A stretch of DNA of 64,000 nt, from positions 2,010,750-2,074,749 of the forward strand of contig NW_015438357.1 in assembly GCF_001293395.1 (NCBI RefSeq), in the 5' to 3' direction. Both the position numbers and the translations under genes were made by a program. Of this stretch, positions 9,687 to 19,414 are shown in pieces. Position 1 is the stretch's first letter. Every line of letters starts with the position of its first letter. The notes beneath the pieces are model-generated. The model searched no databases. It was not told the origin of the DNA and saw nothing but the letters and a program-made list of their open reading frames with translations. The stretch comes from Leptomonas pyrrhocoris (Eukaryota > Euglenozoa > Kinetoplastea > Trypanosomatida > Trypanosomatidae).

Positions 9687-10207
9687 TCTGTCTGGGTATG
9701 GGTGCGTTGGATGTGGCGTTGATTCAACTGTTTGTTGTTGTTCGTACCCCGGATGCGGCAGTTTGAGTGGACGGTGCGGTAGCGCTTCCACGGGCTGTGT
9801 GCAGGAAAGGGCGTGCAGCTGGTGGGAGGGAGTGCAGTGGTTTCTGCTTCTGTTTCTTGATTTCTGTTTTCCGTGGAGCGACAAACGAAAGAGGACTGTC
9901 TCTTTAATTGCTTTTTTAACGCGAGTGTTACGCGCATCCGGGTTCCCGGGTTCATTGCTTGTGATCGAATCGTTTCCTTCTAATGTTGAAGGAAAGTGTT
10001 GAAGTTGCAGCTGTCAACCATCGCGTGTTTGATCTGGTGTCTTTTTGTGACACCAGTGGAAATGTTCACTGCTGTTTCGTTGAGTTTGGATGGTTCTGAT
10101 AAACCTGTTGGCTGCTGTCGAGGTGCGGGCTGATAGTCTGTTGAAGCATGCGCGGCGTTACTTACATACGTTGGCGGGAGTTGTTTCCGAATGATGAGCT
10201 GTTCAGC
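9687..10207 (+). other. Spacer after the array, no gene seen
   Basis: Unique sequence follows the truncated last repeat copy. It holds a perfect 8-bp hairpin at 10034-10056 (listed separately). A 107-codon frame here begins inside the repeat remnant and looks like chance. The stretch probably belongs to the precursor joining the snoRNA cluster to the first mRNA leader. Confidence 0.6.
10034..10056 (+). other. Perfect 8-bp stem-loop between array and first gene
   Basis: CTGGTGTC (10034-10041) and GACACCAG (10049-10056) are exact reverse complements around the loop TTTTTGT. It lies about 350 bp past the array end and 330 bp before the first start codon. It could be a processing signal for the cluster precursor or a chance structure. 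Confidence 0.6.
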
Positions 10208-10271
10208 CTTAGCTTTCCTTCTCGCCGTCTCGTTTTCCTCTCCCTAACCTTACCTTTTCTTTCGTATTCAG
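10208..10271 (+). promoter_or_regulatory. Polypyrimidine tract and candidate spliced-leader acceptor
   Basis: A long C/T-rich run ends in TTCAG (AG at 10270-10271), 114 nt before the start codon at 10386. Other pyrimidine-AG combinations follow at 10323-10324 and 10367-10368, so acceptor use may be heterogeneous. If the first AG is used, the leader carries a seven-codon upstream ORF (10273-10296). Confidence 0.5.
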
Positions 10272-10385
10272 TATGCGGATGTACGCGTTTCTTTAACGTT
10301 TCTGCTGCAATCACTCCTTTTTAGAGTGTTTTTGTCGGTACCGTTTTCATTTCCCCCACTCTTTTTAGCCTTTCGATTCTTCCTA

Positions 10386-13112
10386 ATGCCCGCCGGAATT
10401 GTGGCGCTGCATGAACTCCCGGTGTCGACGCTGTCGAGTCTCCTTGAAAGGTACAAGGCCGATCTGGAGCGCACGTCGCCGAATGAAAGCGACTGCATTC
10501 CGCTGAAAGCCGTCGACGCGCAGGCGGAGCGGCTTGCGCTGCAACGTCTCCTCACCAACGTTTCCACTGTCGAGTTTGCAAGCTGCAGCAACTCACCGTT
10601 TTTCTCACCGGAGATGGGACGACAGGAAACGGTGCGGGTGCTGAAATACGCGCGACGCATCGCGCACACCATCACGCGACCCACCTACGGCAGGTACCTC
10701 AAAATGGTGATGCTGCTGCTGCGCGAGCTTCGCTTTGTAGTGTTTGCGCACGATGCGCAGCTCTTCTCGCGAAATCTGCCCTTCTACTCCCCGCAAAGCG
10801 TGTACGCCCGTGGCCGAGCAGCGATGGAGGGACGGTGTGGCGGGGACACGGTGCAGAAAGTGGCGGAGGCGTTTCAGCTCATCGCCTCACAGCGCTACTA
10901 CGGTGCTATGCAGCTGCTGCAACAGCGGAATAACATGGCCAAAGACAAGAACACCCCTTTTGCGAGAGCGCTGATGACGGTGTTTACGGGGCTGACCGGT
11001 TGCATCCGCACGGTATGTGCGGCGCAGCTGGCTCTCCGTGATGCGGAGTATGCGGCCCTTCTGGTGAAGAATTGGTCTCAGACGTCTCTCGACATCGTCG
11101 GCGCTGTCGAAGAGCTGCAGGCAACACCAATGGCGACGATGGTGGAGTACTTGACCGACGTCGGTGGGCGCATTCGGCTGTGCGCGGCGACACACGCGTC
11201 CGCGACGCGAGGCAGCGCTTTGGACTGCTTGTGTCGTCGTTTGCAACAAACTATTTACGTGTCCTGCGCAAGCTTACGTCGCGAAGACAAAAGAAAGAGA
11301 GGCAGCCCTTTACCTAAACTTACCCCTCCGCCCGCCGTGTTGCTGCAGGTGGTCACATCGGGCGGTGGCAGAGCTATGGTCGAGGGTGCCCTGACAAGTT
11401 TTATTCACATAGTGGATCAGTTCAGCCTTCTGGCCCCCGATCTGAACGCGATGAACTACCTGCTGCAGCTGTACGGCTTGGAGGAAGCAGACCTCCTCGC
11501 ACACGAGGCGGACGTGATCGATGGCACCACAAAGCGACTGAACGGTGTCCTCTTTGAGGAGAAGATGTTTGAGGCGGAGCTGCGCGACGTGGTGCTGCAG
11601 GTGCTTGTTCCGCACTGTTGCGCGGTGACGGGCTGCGAGGAGGCGATGGCACAGGCGTGGGTGCTGGCGTGCCTGCGCATCCCTCCCACCTCGATGTCTG
11701 CGAAGGAGGACAGCACCAGCGACAGCCCCGACGCGGCGGACGCGGTGGCTGGGTTGGCTGACATGCCCGTCTGGACGAGGCCGGCGACAGCGGCACCAAA
11801 CGTCGCCCCACCGCAGTATCGACTGGTGCGCAACGTGCACTATGACTGGGACGACGCCGGGCTTCTGTGGATGCCACGCACTGATGGCGAACTGGACGGG
11901 GTTGTCTACGATGCGCAGTCCCGGCAGGTGCTCTTCGTGTTGGAGGCAAAGTTGAACATCGCCGATTTAGGCAAAGCGTCCAACCAGAAGGATCGTCTGT
12001 TCGGGGCGTTGGACAGGGCGTGGAATCCTTCTTGTCCGCCGCCATCGTCAAAGCAAGGGAAGGCACCGCGGCGCCCCGTGAATTTCCCAGCGAGGTCCAC
12101 GTCCGTGCCGATCAAACTTGTGTTTTCTGTGGCTGACAAGACAGACGCCGCTTCGCCAGTGACAGCCGCGGCCGACGGCGATGAGACGCCGCTGCACGAC
12201 GCAGTGGAAGACGATGTCGACGGAGCAGAAGACGGTGACGCAGCCGCTGCTGTTGCCGTGGAAGAGGCCGCCGATGAGACTGCGGGGCTGGGCGCGGCAC
12301 CGCTCGCCTCTGCAAAGAAGATGACGTTGTTTTTCACACAGGACAACTTCACCGAATTTTTTCGTGGTCCGCCGCTTCGCTCGTCGCCTGCTGGGGCTGC
12401 CGCGGATGCCGCACCGCAGACCGGCAATTTTCACCGCGACGTTGCCGGCACGGCGTTGACGGTTTCGCGCGAGTGTCGCTGGGTCTACCTGACCTCTCTG
12501 CGGCCGAAGAGCGACGCGGTCAACAGCACGGCTCCTGCTCCTGGGGGAGAGGTTTATCTCGTGGAGATGGCCCTGGCGTCTGCCGTTGGCGACGCCGTTG
12601 CTGAAGCGTATCACAGGTTCTGTATGGCAGGCCCCAACGGGGGGTTGTCGAAGGCTGCGTTGACCTCTCTTTTTCTCTCTATTGGTAGCAGCTCCTTCTT
12701 TGTGCAGTGCGTGCTGAAGAAGAAGGGAGATGCAGGTATTGCATCCGTACCCCGCCTGCAGTTGGATCTTTCCTTCCCAACCGACGCGATGCTGAGCTCG
12801 TCGAGTGTCATGACCCAGCAGACCTCGTCGTGTCCTTATACACGCGCTCTGCAGCTGTGGAAAAACCGTGTACGGCTGGTGGACGACACGCTCGCTGTTC
12901 AGCAGGTACAGCTGCGCAACGACTTCCTCAGTGAACTGCAGGTGAGCGACCGCAGCCTCTCGTTTGCTGTCAACACTGTTGAGAAGCGGGTTTTCATAAA
13001 GGCCAAGAAAACGCCGTCCTTCTGTGAGGTGGTGAAGTCGTTGATGAACGTTCACTGTCTACGCAATCTGGTGATGGTTATCCATGATCACGATGATGAG
13101 ACGAGTGCTTGA
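10386..13112 (+). CDS. Conserved-type hypothetical protein with candidate PD-(D/E)XK nuclease core (908 aa)
   Basis: I do not recognise the family by name. ATG at 10386 is the first ATG of the open frame; the upstream extension would start at GTG in pyrimidine-rich leader. Residues 1-400 look alpha-helical and globular. Around residues 485-540 the sequence reads GELDGVVYD (D504), then after 11 residues VLFVLEAKLN (E520, K522), which fits the D-x(n)-E-x-K signature of the PD-(D/E)XK nuclease superfamily, with a hydrophobic strand before the ExK. A long acidic Ala/Asp/Glu-rich linker follows (about 590-640), then a globular C-terminal domain. There is no signal peptide or membrane segment. The nuclease idea rests on the motif alone; the fold could be a degenerate, non-catalytic relative. 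It is the first protein gene after the snoRNA array. Confidence 0.85.
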   Translation: MPAGIVALHELPVSTLSSLLERYKADLERTSPNESDCIPLKAVDAQAERLALQRLLTNVSTVEFASCSNSPFFSPEMGRQETVRVLKYARRIAHTITRPTYGRYLKMVMLLLRELRFVVFAHDAQLFSRNLPFYSPQSVYARGRAAMEGRCGGDTVQKVAEAFQLIASQRYYGAMQLLQQRNNMAKDKNTPFARALMTVFTGLTGCIRTVCAAQLALRDAEYAALLVKNWSQTSLDIVGAVEELQATPMATMVEYLTDVGGRIRLCAATHASATRGSALDCLCRRLQQTIYVSCASLRREDKRKRGSPLPKLTPPPAVLLQVVTSGGGRAMVEGALTSFIHIVDQFSLLAPDLNAMNYLLQLYGLEEADLLAHEADVIDGTTKRLNGVLFEEKMFEAELRDVVLQVLVPHCCAVTGCEEAMAQAWVLACLRIPPTSMSAKEDSTSDSPDAADAVAGLADMPVWTRPATAAPNVAPPQYRLVRNVHYDWDDAGLLWMPRTDGELDGVVYDAQSRQVLFVLEAKLNIADLGKASNQKDRLFGALDRAWNPSCPPPSSKQGKAPRRPVNFPARSTSVPIKLVFSVADKTDAASPVTAAADGDETPLHDAVEDDVDGAEDGDAAAAVAVEEAADETAGLGAAPLASAKKMTLFFTQDNFTEFFRGPPLRSSPAGAAADAAPQTGNFHRDVAGTALTVSRECRWVYLTSLRPKSDAVNSTAPAPGGEVYLVEMALASAVGDAVAEAYHRFCMAGPNGGLSKAALTSLFLSIGSSSFFVQCVLKKKGDAGIASVPRLQLDLSFPTDAMLSSSSVMTQQTSSCPYTRALQLWKNRVRLVDDTLAVQQVQLRNDFLSELQVSDRSLSFAVNTVEKRVFIKAKKTPSFCEVVKSLMNVHCLRNLVMVIHDHDDETSA

Positions 13113-14726
13113 AGGAGTTTGGCCGCGTTGGGTGCGTGGTGTCTTCATGCACGCGAAGATGGGACCCTTCCAGCAGGGCTCGGGGGCGATAGAAAGTCGA
13201 GGCGTCCATCGGTTTCGGCAACACCGTGAGGAAAATTGCGTACCTATCCGCAGAAAGCGATGATGATGCCAATGGCGATCTGAAGGTCGCGCCTTTCTTC
13301 TCCATCGAACTGCAATTCAAAGATCAACGCTCTCCGGACGGTCAATCATTTTTATCGCTGTCATCTTCATTTTCCCGTTCTTCTTTGCTTTTTTTTTTCT
13401 CTTGATGTATGCGCGTGTGTGTTCCGTACGTTGAATCCGTGCGCGACATGCAGTGTTACGTAGACCTCGAACTCGTGGTGCTGTTTTTCTTTTGGTTTTC
13501 TTCCCCCCTCTTCGCTTTGCCCCTTATATCGATGCTCTTAGAAATGTACCGTTTAGGTGGTCTTTCCCGAATACCGCGTAGCCGTCCTCTTCCTCCACCC
13601 TTTTTTTGATAGTTTACGAAAAGAATGGAATGATTTATTTTCATTGCCTCACTTTTTTGCTTTTTTGTGTTTTTTTTTTTCGTCCACCGGCTCGTTGGCA
13701 GCATTCTTTTTTTTTCTCCTTTTAGAAGTTTACGGTCAAATCGTTTCTATCATTTATTGCTCGTCGCTCAAGTGCAGCACATATCAGCAACATGTATGAA
13801 ACTCAAATGACCCTAAAACGTTGTTTTGCGAGAGGAAAAAAAGGTCGAAAAAGTGCTGGTTTACACTGGTGTCATCTCATACCACAAGGAGGGAAACAAA
13901 AAACACGTGTATCGTGATAGCCGTCCTGTGCGTTATGAAGAAAAGCGGAATGGGAGAAGGACACAGGGAGCTTACCTCGCTTCCGCGCCGGTGTGTCGGT
14001 GACAAAACTCAAAACTGCGTTCTTCTCTGTGCTTCTCTTCACCTTTCCCTTTTTCTTCTCTCTCTGTTCGATCTTTGTCTTCTTTCATCGTCGTTGTTCC
14101 GCATTCACACGGATATATATATATATATATATTCTTCCGTTGTGTGCTGTGATCAAGAGCACGCGGTAAAGCAGAGAGAGAGAAAGAGCTGCTCGTACAC
14201 CACTATTTGAATAGTTTGCCCCTTCACTTTTAAGGCACTCACTGCGTAAAGAAGAGCAGTAAATACATTTGTGTTGCGCTCTTTCACATCCTCTTTGTCA
14301 TACATACTTCTTTCACACACATGCATCTTTATATATATATATTGCGTTGCCCTTCGTTGTTCTTCGTTTTAGTATTTTTGATGTGTTATTCCTCTCCAGC
14401 ACTTTCTTTTTTATTACTTCTTCTTACGCACGTCTGCATTCTTTTGCTAGTCAACAATTCCATTCTTTTTCGTTCTTGCCTGCTCTTTCTTTAATGTCTT
14501 TTCGTTATTGTTGTTGTTACTGACTTCCAGCACTTTGTTTTCAAAAGCTGCTTTTGCTTCTTTTCCGGTGGAGGTGGTTTCCAGTTTTGTGTCTATTTCT
14601 TGGTGTGTTTGCTGTCCCGTTGTTGAGCTTCCATTATTATTATTATTATTACCAACGTCGTCATTGTTTTCACCCATATACGTGCATCTCCGTCAACTGT
14701 AAAGGAAGAAGAGATAATAATAAAAA
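13113..14726 (+). other. Intergenic region, 3' UTR and next leader
   Basis: The first 220 bases are GC-rich and coding-like (see finding at 13113-13345). The rest is T-rich, with (AT)10 at 14113-14132, a shorter AT tract near 14330 and ATT repeats near 14635. No gene is seen in the T-rich part; the longer frames are Phe/Ser/Leu-rich translations of pyrimidine tracts. Confidence 0.6.
14113..14132. repeat. (AT)10 microsatellite
   Basis: Ten uninterrupted AT units in a T-rich spacer. Confidence 0.95.
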
Positions 14727-17162
14727 ATGATCCGTTCGGGACGCTCATCATTAGCGGAGAGCTTCCATTCGCTGGCGGACAGCACGGGCGGTGATGAGTT
14801 CCTCGCTGCAAGTCCGTTCAATCCGGAGAACCTTGAGCGGCGTCGCGCGCAGCGAGACACGAACGTGAGCAAAGCCGCATTTCAACCTCAGTTTTGCCGC
14901 ATCGACTCGATGGCGTACCTCGGACGTGGCATTGTGGAGGACAACGACCACGTGGCTCCCGTTGCCGTTCAGTCCCCGCGAGAACGACCACCGCAGCCGT
15001 CCCCCAACGCAGGCTCGGCTTCTGGCGCAAAGAGCGCTGGCGGTGGAAGCGGACGTCCTCCGCTGTCAAATCGCTTTGTATCCGACAACCATTCAGCGGG
15101 GAGCGCAGTGCGACGCCACGTCGGTAATGGAGATCGCAATGGCCACGTCCACGGACCGAAAAGCACCAACCCAGCCGCGAGCGCCTCGCCTTCTCCTCTC
15201 TCCACCCCTCCGCCCCTCACGAGGGCAACGCGCGTCCCAGCCCCTCCCGCATCGGAGCCCGGCACGTCGCCCCGCAGCGGCACGAACTGCCGCAGTCTGC
15301 AGCCTGGCGCCTGTAGCGGAGCCGTGACGTCCACGACACCTGCAGACACGTCGAAGGTCGCGCATTCCGCGCTGCCTGTGTCTCCCCCTGCTTCTGCCTT
15401 CAACATGTGCGCACCGAAGAAAGCAGCGATCACGGACTCACGCTCCCCGGCCTGCTGGCCTCTCGACTCTGCCGGTGGTGGTGCGCCGCAGCCTGTGCAT
15501 CCTTCGCCCCAAGTGCGGCCGCCGCATACCCCCGCCAGCTTCCACATCACCAAGTCCCCATCTTGTGCTGGCGCCGTCGACCAGGGGCGAAAAAAACACT
15601 GGACCGATCGACTCGACTTGTGTAATGCCGGCAATAGAGACATTCGCAGTCAAGCAGATGCAGGTTGTCGTGCTTCCTTTACCCGGGGGCGACGCCGAAC
15701 GTCGGACTTGCCGGACTTCATAGCCCCTTTATCCCCTGCGAAGCTGTCCGCGATTGAAGGCAACGGGCTGCCACCCTCACCCATTTCTCGCGGCGTTGGC
15801 GCGGCGAGCTCGCTTTCTTCGCAGACGTCGGTCCCGGCGCTACCGATGCTGAATGGGCAGGGCAGCAGCGGCGACAACCTCAACAGCAGCAACGTCTCGC
15901 AGCAAATGGTGGTGCGGCGACGCAACTCGTCACCTGCGCGTGTGCGTCGCCCCTCCGCCACCACTACAACTGCAGCCGGCTCACGAACCACAACGGGGGT
16001 GGCTGCACGGGCAGGAGTGCCTTCCCCGCCGCTGCTCGGCCTGCGCGGAAAGACGAGCGACAGCAAGAGCAGTAACAGCACAAAGGAGGCGCCGTCACCA
16101 AGTCCGTCCCCGGCCGGTCGCAGCTTTGGTCTGCGGGTGCCACCGACGACCAGCGGTACGGGTGTGAATGGGCGAGGAAATTGGCAGGTCCCTGCAAGTC
16201 CGAAAGGGACGGTGTTGAGCGCCTTCCTGGCGTCTGCAGCCCCCAGTGCTGTAAGCGTGTTGTCACGTTCATCTTCGTCGGCGTCGTTCTCGTCCTCCAC
16301 GCCTGCCGCCTCACCGTCGGTCACGCTGCGCTTGATGGCCGACAACGCACCCAGCAGTCGCCTCGCGACTGCTACACGGACCACCGTTACGCAGGTGTCT
16401 CGACCGGAAACGGCAGCGTTTCATCGCTCGTCTGCACCGCCTCCCGCGCCGAAGCGGAGGGCAGTGGTACCGACGCCTGTGGCGGTGCGCACGGCCAGCG
16501 CCCCCAACCTCGTGCAGACGAGTGCCAGCGATAGAAACGATACCGGTAGTCCGAGTCGAGGCTCGGCTGACGCGCGGCAAGACGGTGTCCCGATGGACTT
16601 GAACGCCATTAATGCGGATTTTTTGAATAAGATCAAAAAGGCGCAGCGCCGCCGCTCATTGCTGGACGTCGAGGGGGGCAGCATGAGCGATTCCGTCCGA
16701 CGGCAGTACTACCTTCTCCCCTCGGAGGAAGAGACATCCATCCCGAACTTTGCGCGACGGGCCGGCGACTTGCACGTCAAGATAAACGGTTCTCTCCTCG
16801 CGGGCAGCAGTGACGTGACGGGAGATGGCAGCCATCGCAAAAGCAGCGAAGGTGACGGCGCGGACTCGGCGTTCTTTCCCCCTGCGTCCAAGACCCCATC
16901 AGCCCCCTCGTCGCTGGGGAGGAAAGACGCGTCCTCCTCCGCGGTGCCGCATAATCGTTTCTGGAGCGCCGGGCCGCCCACGACAGGGGAGAGTCCGCAT
17001 ACGCCAGAGTGCTCGCCGCAGTCGGCGCGGTTTATTCTGCCCGAGCCGTCTGACGCCGGCACCGACTCGGACGGCAGCGAGGACCTGATGGAGCCGTTAA
17101 TGCTGGACGCCACGCGTGTTTATTATCCTGAGAGTAGCAAGACCATTCACGCGAAGAGGTGA
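14727..17162 (+). CDS. Hypothetical low-complexity protein, Ser/Pro/Ala/Thr-rich (811 aa)
   Basis: Unrecognised. ATG at 14727 is the first in frame and follows an A-rich leader. Almost the whole chain is predicted disordered by eye: runs of Ser, Pro, Ala and Thr with scattered basic RRxS-type sites suitable for phosphorylation. Three segments look better conserved: the N-terminus (1-70), a charged amphipathic stretch near residues 622-645 (DLNAINADFLNKIKKAQ) and the acidic C-terminal tail with YYPESSKTIH. No catalytic motif, zinc finger or membrane segment is visible. A structural or scaffold role, for example cytoskeletal, is possible but only a guess. The frame stays open for 77 codons past the TGA (see finding). 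Confidence 0.85.
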   Translation: MIRSGRSSLAESFHSLADSTGGDEFLAASPFNPENLERRRAQRDTNVSKAAFQPQFCRIDSMAYLGRGIVEDNDHVAPVAVQSPRERPPQPSPNAGSASGAKSAGGGSGRPPLSNRFVSDNHSAGSAVRRHVGNGDRNGHVHGPKSTNPAASASPSPLSTPPPLTRATRVPAPPASEPGTSPRSGTNCRSLQPGACSGAVTSTTPADTSKVAHSALPVSPPASAFNMCAPKKAAITDSRSPACWPLDSAGGGAPQPVHPSPQVRPPHTPASFHITKSPSCAGAVDQGRKKHWTDRLDLCNAGNRDIRSQADAGCRASFTRGRRRTSDLPDFIAPLSPAKLSAIEGNGLPPSPISRGVGAASSLSSQTSVPALPMLNGQGSSGDNLNSSNVSQQMVVRRRNSSPARVRRPSATTTTAAGSRTTTGVAARAGVPSPPLLGLRGKTSDSKSSNSTKEAPSPSPSPAGRSFGLRVPPTTSGTGVNGRGNWQVPASPKGTVLSAFLASAAPSAVSVLSRSSSSASFSSSTPAASPSVTLRLMADNAPSSRLATATRTTVTQVSRPETAAFHRSSAPPPAPKRRAVVPTPVAVRTASAPNLVQTSASDRNDTGSPSRGSADARQDGVPMDLNAINADFLNKIKKAQRRRSLLDVEGGSMSDSVRRQYYLLPSEEETSIPNFARRAGDLHVKINGSLLAGSSDVTGDGSHRKSSEGDGADSAFFPPASKTPSAPSSLGRKDASSSAVPHNRFWSAGPPTTGESPHTPECSPQSARFILPEPSDAGTDSDGSEDLMEPLMLDATRVYYPESSKTIHAKR

Positions 17163-19342
17163 GCAGAAGGCCTTGCCTGCGAGTTGGAACGCGTGCCGAA
17201 TGTTGTGGTATCCATCGAAAGGAAAGCATCGTTCCTTGCTTTTACGGTGGAAGAAATCGCGGACGCCCTGCGTAGGTTCAGGTTTTTGTGGGCTTTCATT
17301 ATAAAGATTCTGCCAGGCTGCTGTCGCTATCATTGGTTTTATTTCCTTTTGATTTCCTTCCTTCCTTATTTGAATCATGTGTATGGGAAAGGATAGTTTG
17401 TGGCAGGTTACTGCCTTGCGAGCATTATTGTTATTATTTCTTTTTCTGGAACTGCGTTCGACCTTCTCGTAGAGTGTTCGAAGTGTTCTCGGAAGCCATT
17501 CGGTTTTCATTCGTTATGTTTTCTTCACCACCGTTTTTATATACTCTCTCTTTATCAGCGCAGTGCTTTTCCCCCGTTTTAAAGCTTTCATCCGTTCCAC
17601 CCTGTCGGCGGGTTAGGGTGCGCCCGTTCATCGTTATCGTTGTTGTTGTTTTGCACACAAATATATATAGTTGAGTACTCTCCTGGGAGTTTCCGCATGT
17701 ACTATTTCTTTTTTCTCTTTTCTAGTCTTCAGACGAAAGAAAATTTAAAAAAATGCACTGACTAGGTGTTTGAAACAGCTCCGGTGCATCTTTATTACTG
17801 CTGCTATGTGTGTTTTCTTCTCCAGCCTGCTTTTGTTTCATGATTTGGACAATTTTTCGTTATTCATTCTACTCGAATTAAATGTGCAAATGAAAGCCAT
17901 TCGATTGCTTTGTTGCGAACATCCATATGCGTGCGGTTCGTTTCTCATTCATCCTGGCACGTGTGTTTCTCTCGCGCGTTTACACGACCACATATCTTGT
18001 TTTTTTGTTTGTTTCCCGTTTTCTGCCTTCTCAAACTGCTGCGCAAGATGATGCGCTGTCAAGTTACAACTCATTATTATTTTTTCTTTCTTCTTTTCGT
18101 CTCCGTCGTGTTTACCTGACCTCTTCGGCAAGTTACGTGCGATGTTTGGTGCTACTGGGAAGATTGGGAGAAGGAAAGAAATCTGCGAAGACATACAAAA
18201 GCCCCCTTTTTCAATCGTTTGCACTCGCTTGCAGTGGTGATATTCGGCCGCTGCTTTCACTCTTACCTCACTTCGACCTCGACCACACGTTGGTCGAAGA
18301 AACAACAACGAAAGAAAAGTACGAGGAAGGAGATAGTACCCACATTCTCAGAACCTGAAGGGTGTTCAACTAGCGTTGATGCAGTCCCGAGCGTAACGCA
18401 AGTGATTTTTGTTCTCTACGCCTCAGCAGATGTTTTTTTTTCTCCGTATTACCATTATTATTCTTTTTCGGCTGCTTCGTGCGGAAACGGGGAGCTCCTC
18501 GCATGAACGTCATACGTATTCGCCCGTCCTGCGCGCCTCTGCTTTCGATGATAAGGTGTTTCATTAAGAAGGACCATTTTCGTACTCTTCTTGTGTTTCC
18601 TCTGACTTCAATCTATCACCTTTTTGCACACTCTACCGTCTCTTTCTGGTATTATTATTCACAATGATAACGGCGAAGAGTTAAGAAGAGTACTGCGCAC
18701 TAAACAGTACGTACCCCTTACTATTGGCGTGTTTGCGTGTGTGTGTGTTTATTGTTATTATTGTTGACTTGTGCACAGTAGATCCTCACGTCAACTTTGC
18801 ACTACGCACTCAGCAGCCGTTTTTCTTTCGCGACAGGAAACAGCAGCATTTTCACGGCAGGGCGTTTCTGCTCGGGTTGGATTCGTGTCAACGAAGTCGA
18901 AAGCCGCGTACTCTCAACGACTGCTATTTTGCGTGGAGTACGTACGCATTCCTCGTGTTGTTGCCACCCCTACATGGGAGGCTGCTTCAAACGCTCCATA
19001 AATCCTACCTTCGATAAAGTGCGAACAGAGAAACTCTTTTTTTTCCTTTCTGTTTCTTTGAATTGAAGTGTGTACAACATCTCCATTCACTGCTTTTGTG
19101 ATATTTTCAACTGACTTCATTGACCATAAGCGCACATTCTTTTTTTTCTTTCTTTTTTTTCCGGACTCAAAAACAAAGGGGAAAATAGCGTTCTTGAAAA
19201 GAGCAATTTAGAGGGGCCCACAACAAAAACAGGGTTATTCATACACACACTCACACACACACACACACACACACAGCGCTCTCACGTCACTGTTTGCACG
19301 TACTCGGCGAGTGTTGGTGCTGCTGAGCGTACAGCAGACTTG
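17163..19342 (+). other. Intergenic region, no gene seen
   Basis: 2.2 kb of T-rich sequence with pyrimidine tracts. An (AC)n tract lies at 19243-19275 just before the next gene. Frames here are Phe/Tyr/Leu-rich and judged non-coding, apart from the in-frame extension directly after the preceding stop. Confidence 0.6.
19243..19275. repeat. (AC)n microsatellite
   Basis: AC repeat of about 33 bp with one interruption (T at 19251), just upstream of a gene leader. Confidence 0.95.
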
Positions 19343-19371
19343 TATTCTTTCCCCCTCCCCTCCTCTTTAAG
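19343..19371 (+). promoter_or_regulatory. Polypyrimidine tract and candidate spliced-leader acceptor
   Basis: TATTCTTTCCCCCTCCCCTC-type run ending in AAG (AG 19370-19371), giving a leader of 43 nt before the ATG at 19415. Confidence 0.6.
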
Positions 19372-19414
19372 AGCTGACCAGAGACACGTTAGTGTATTCA
19401 CTCCATTTTCCAGT

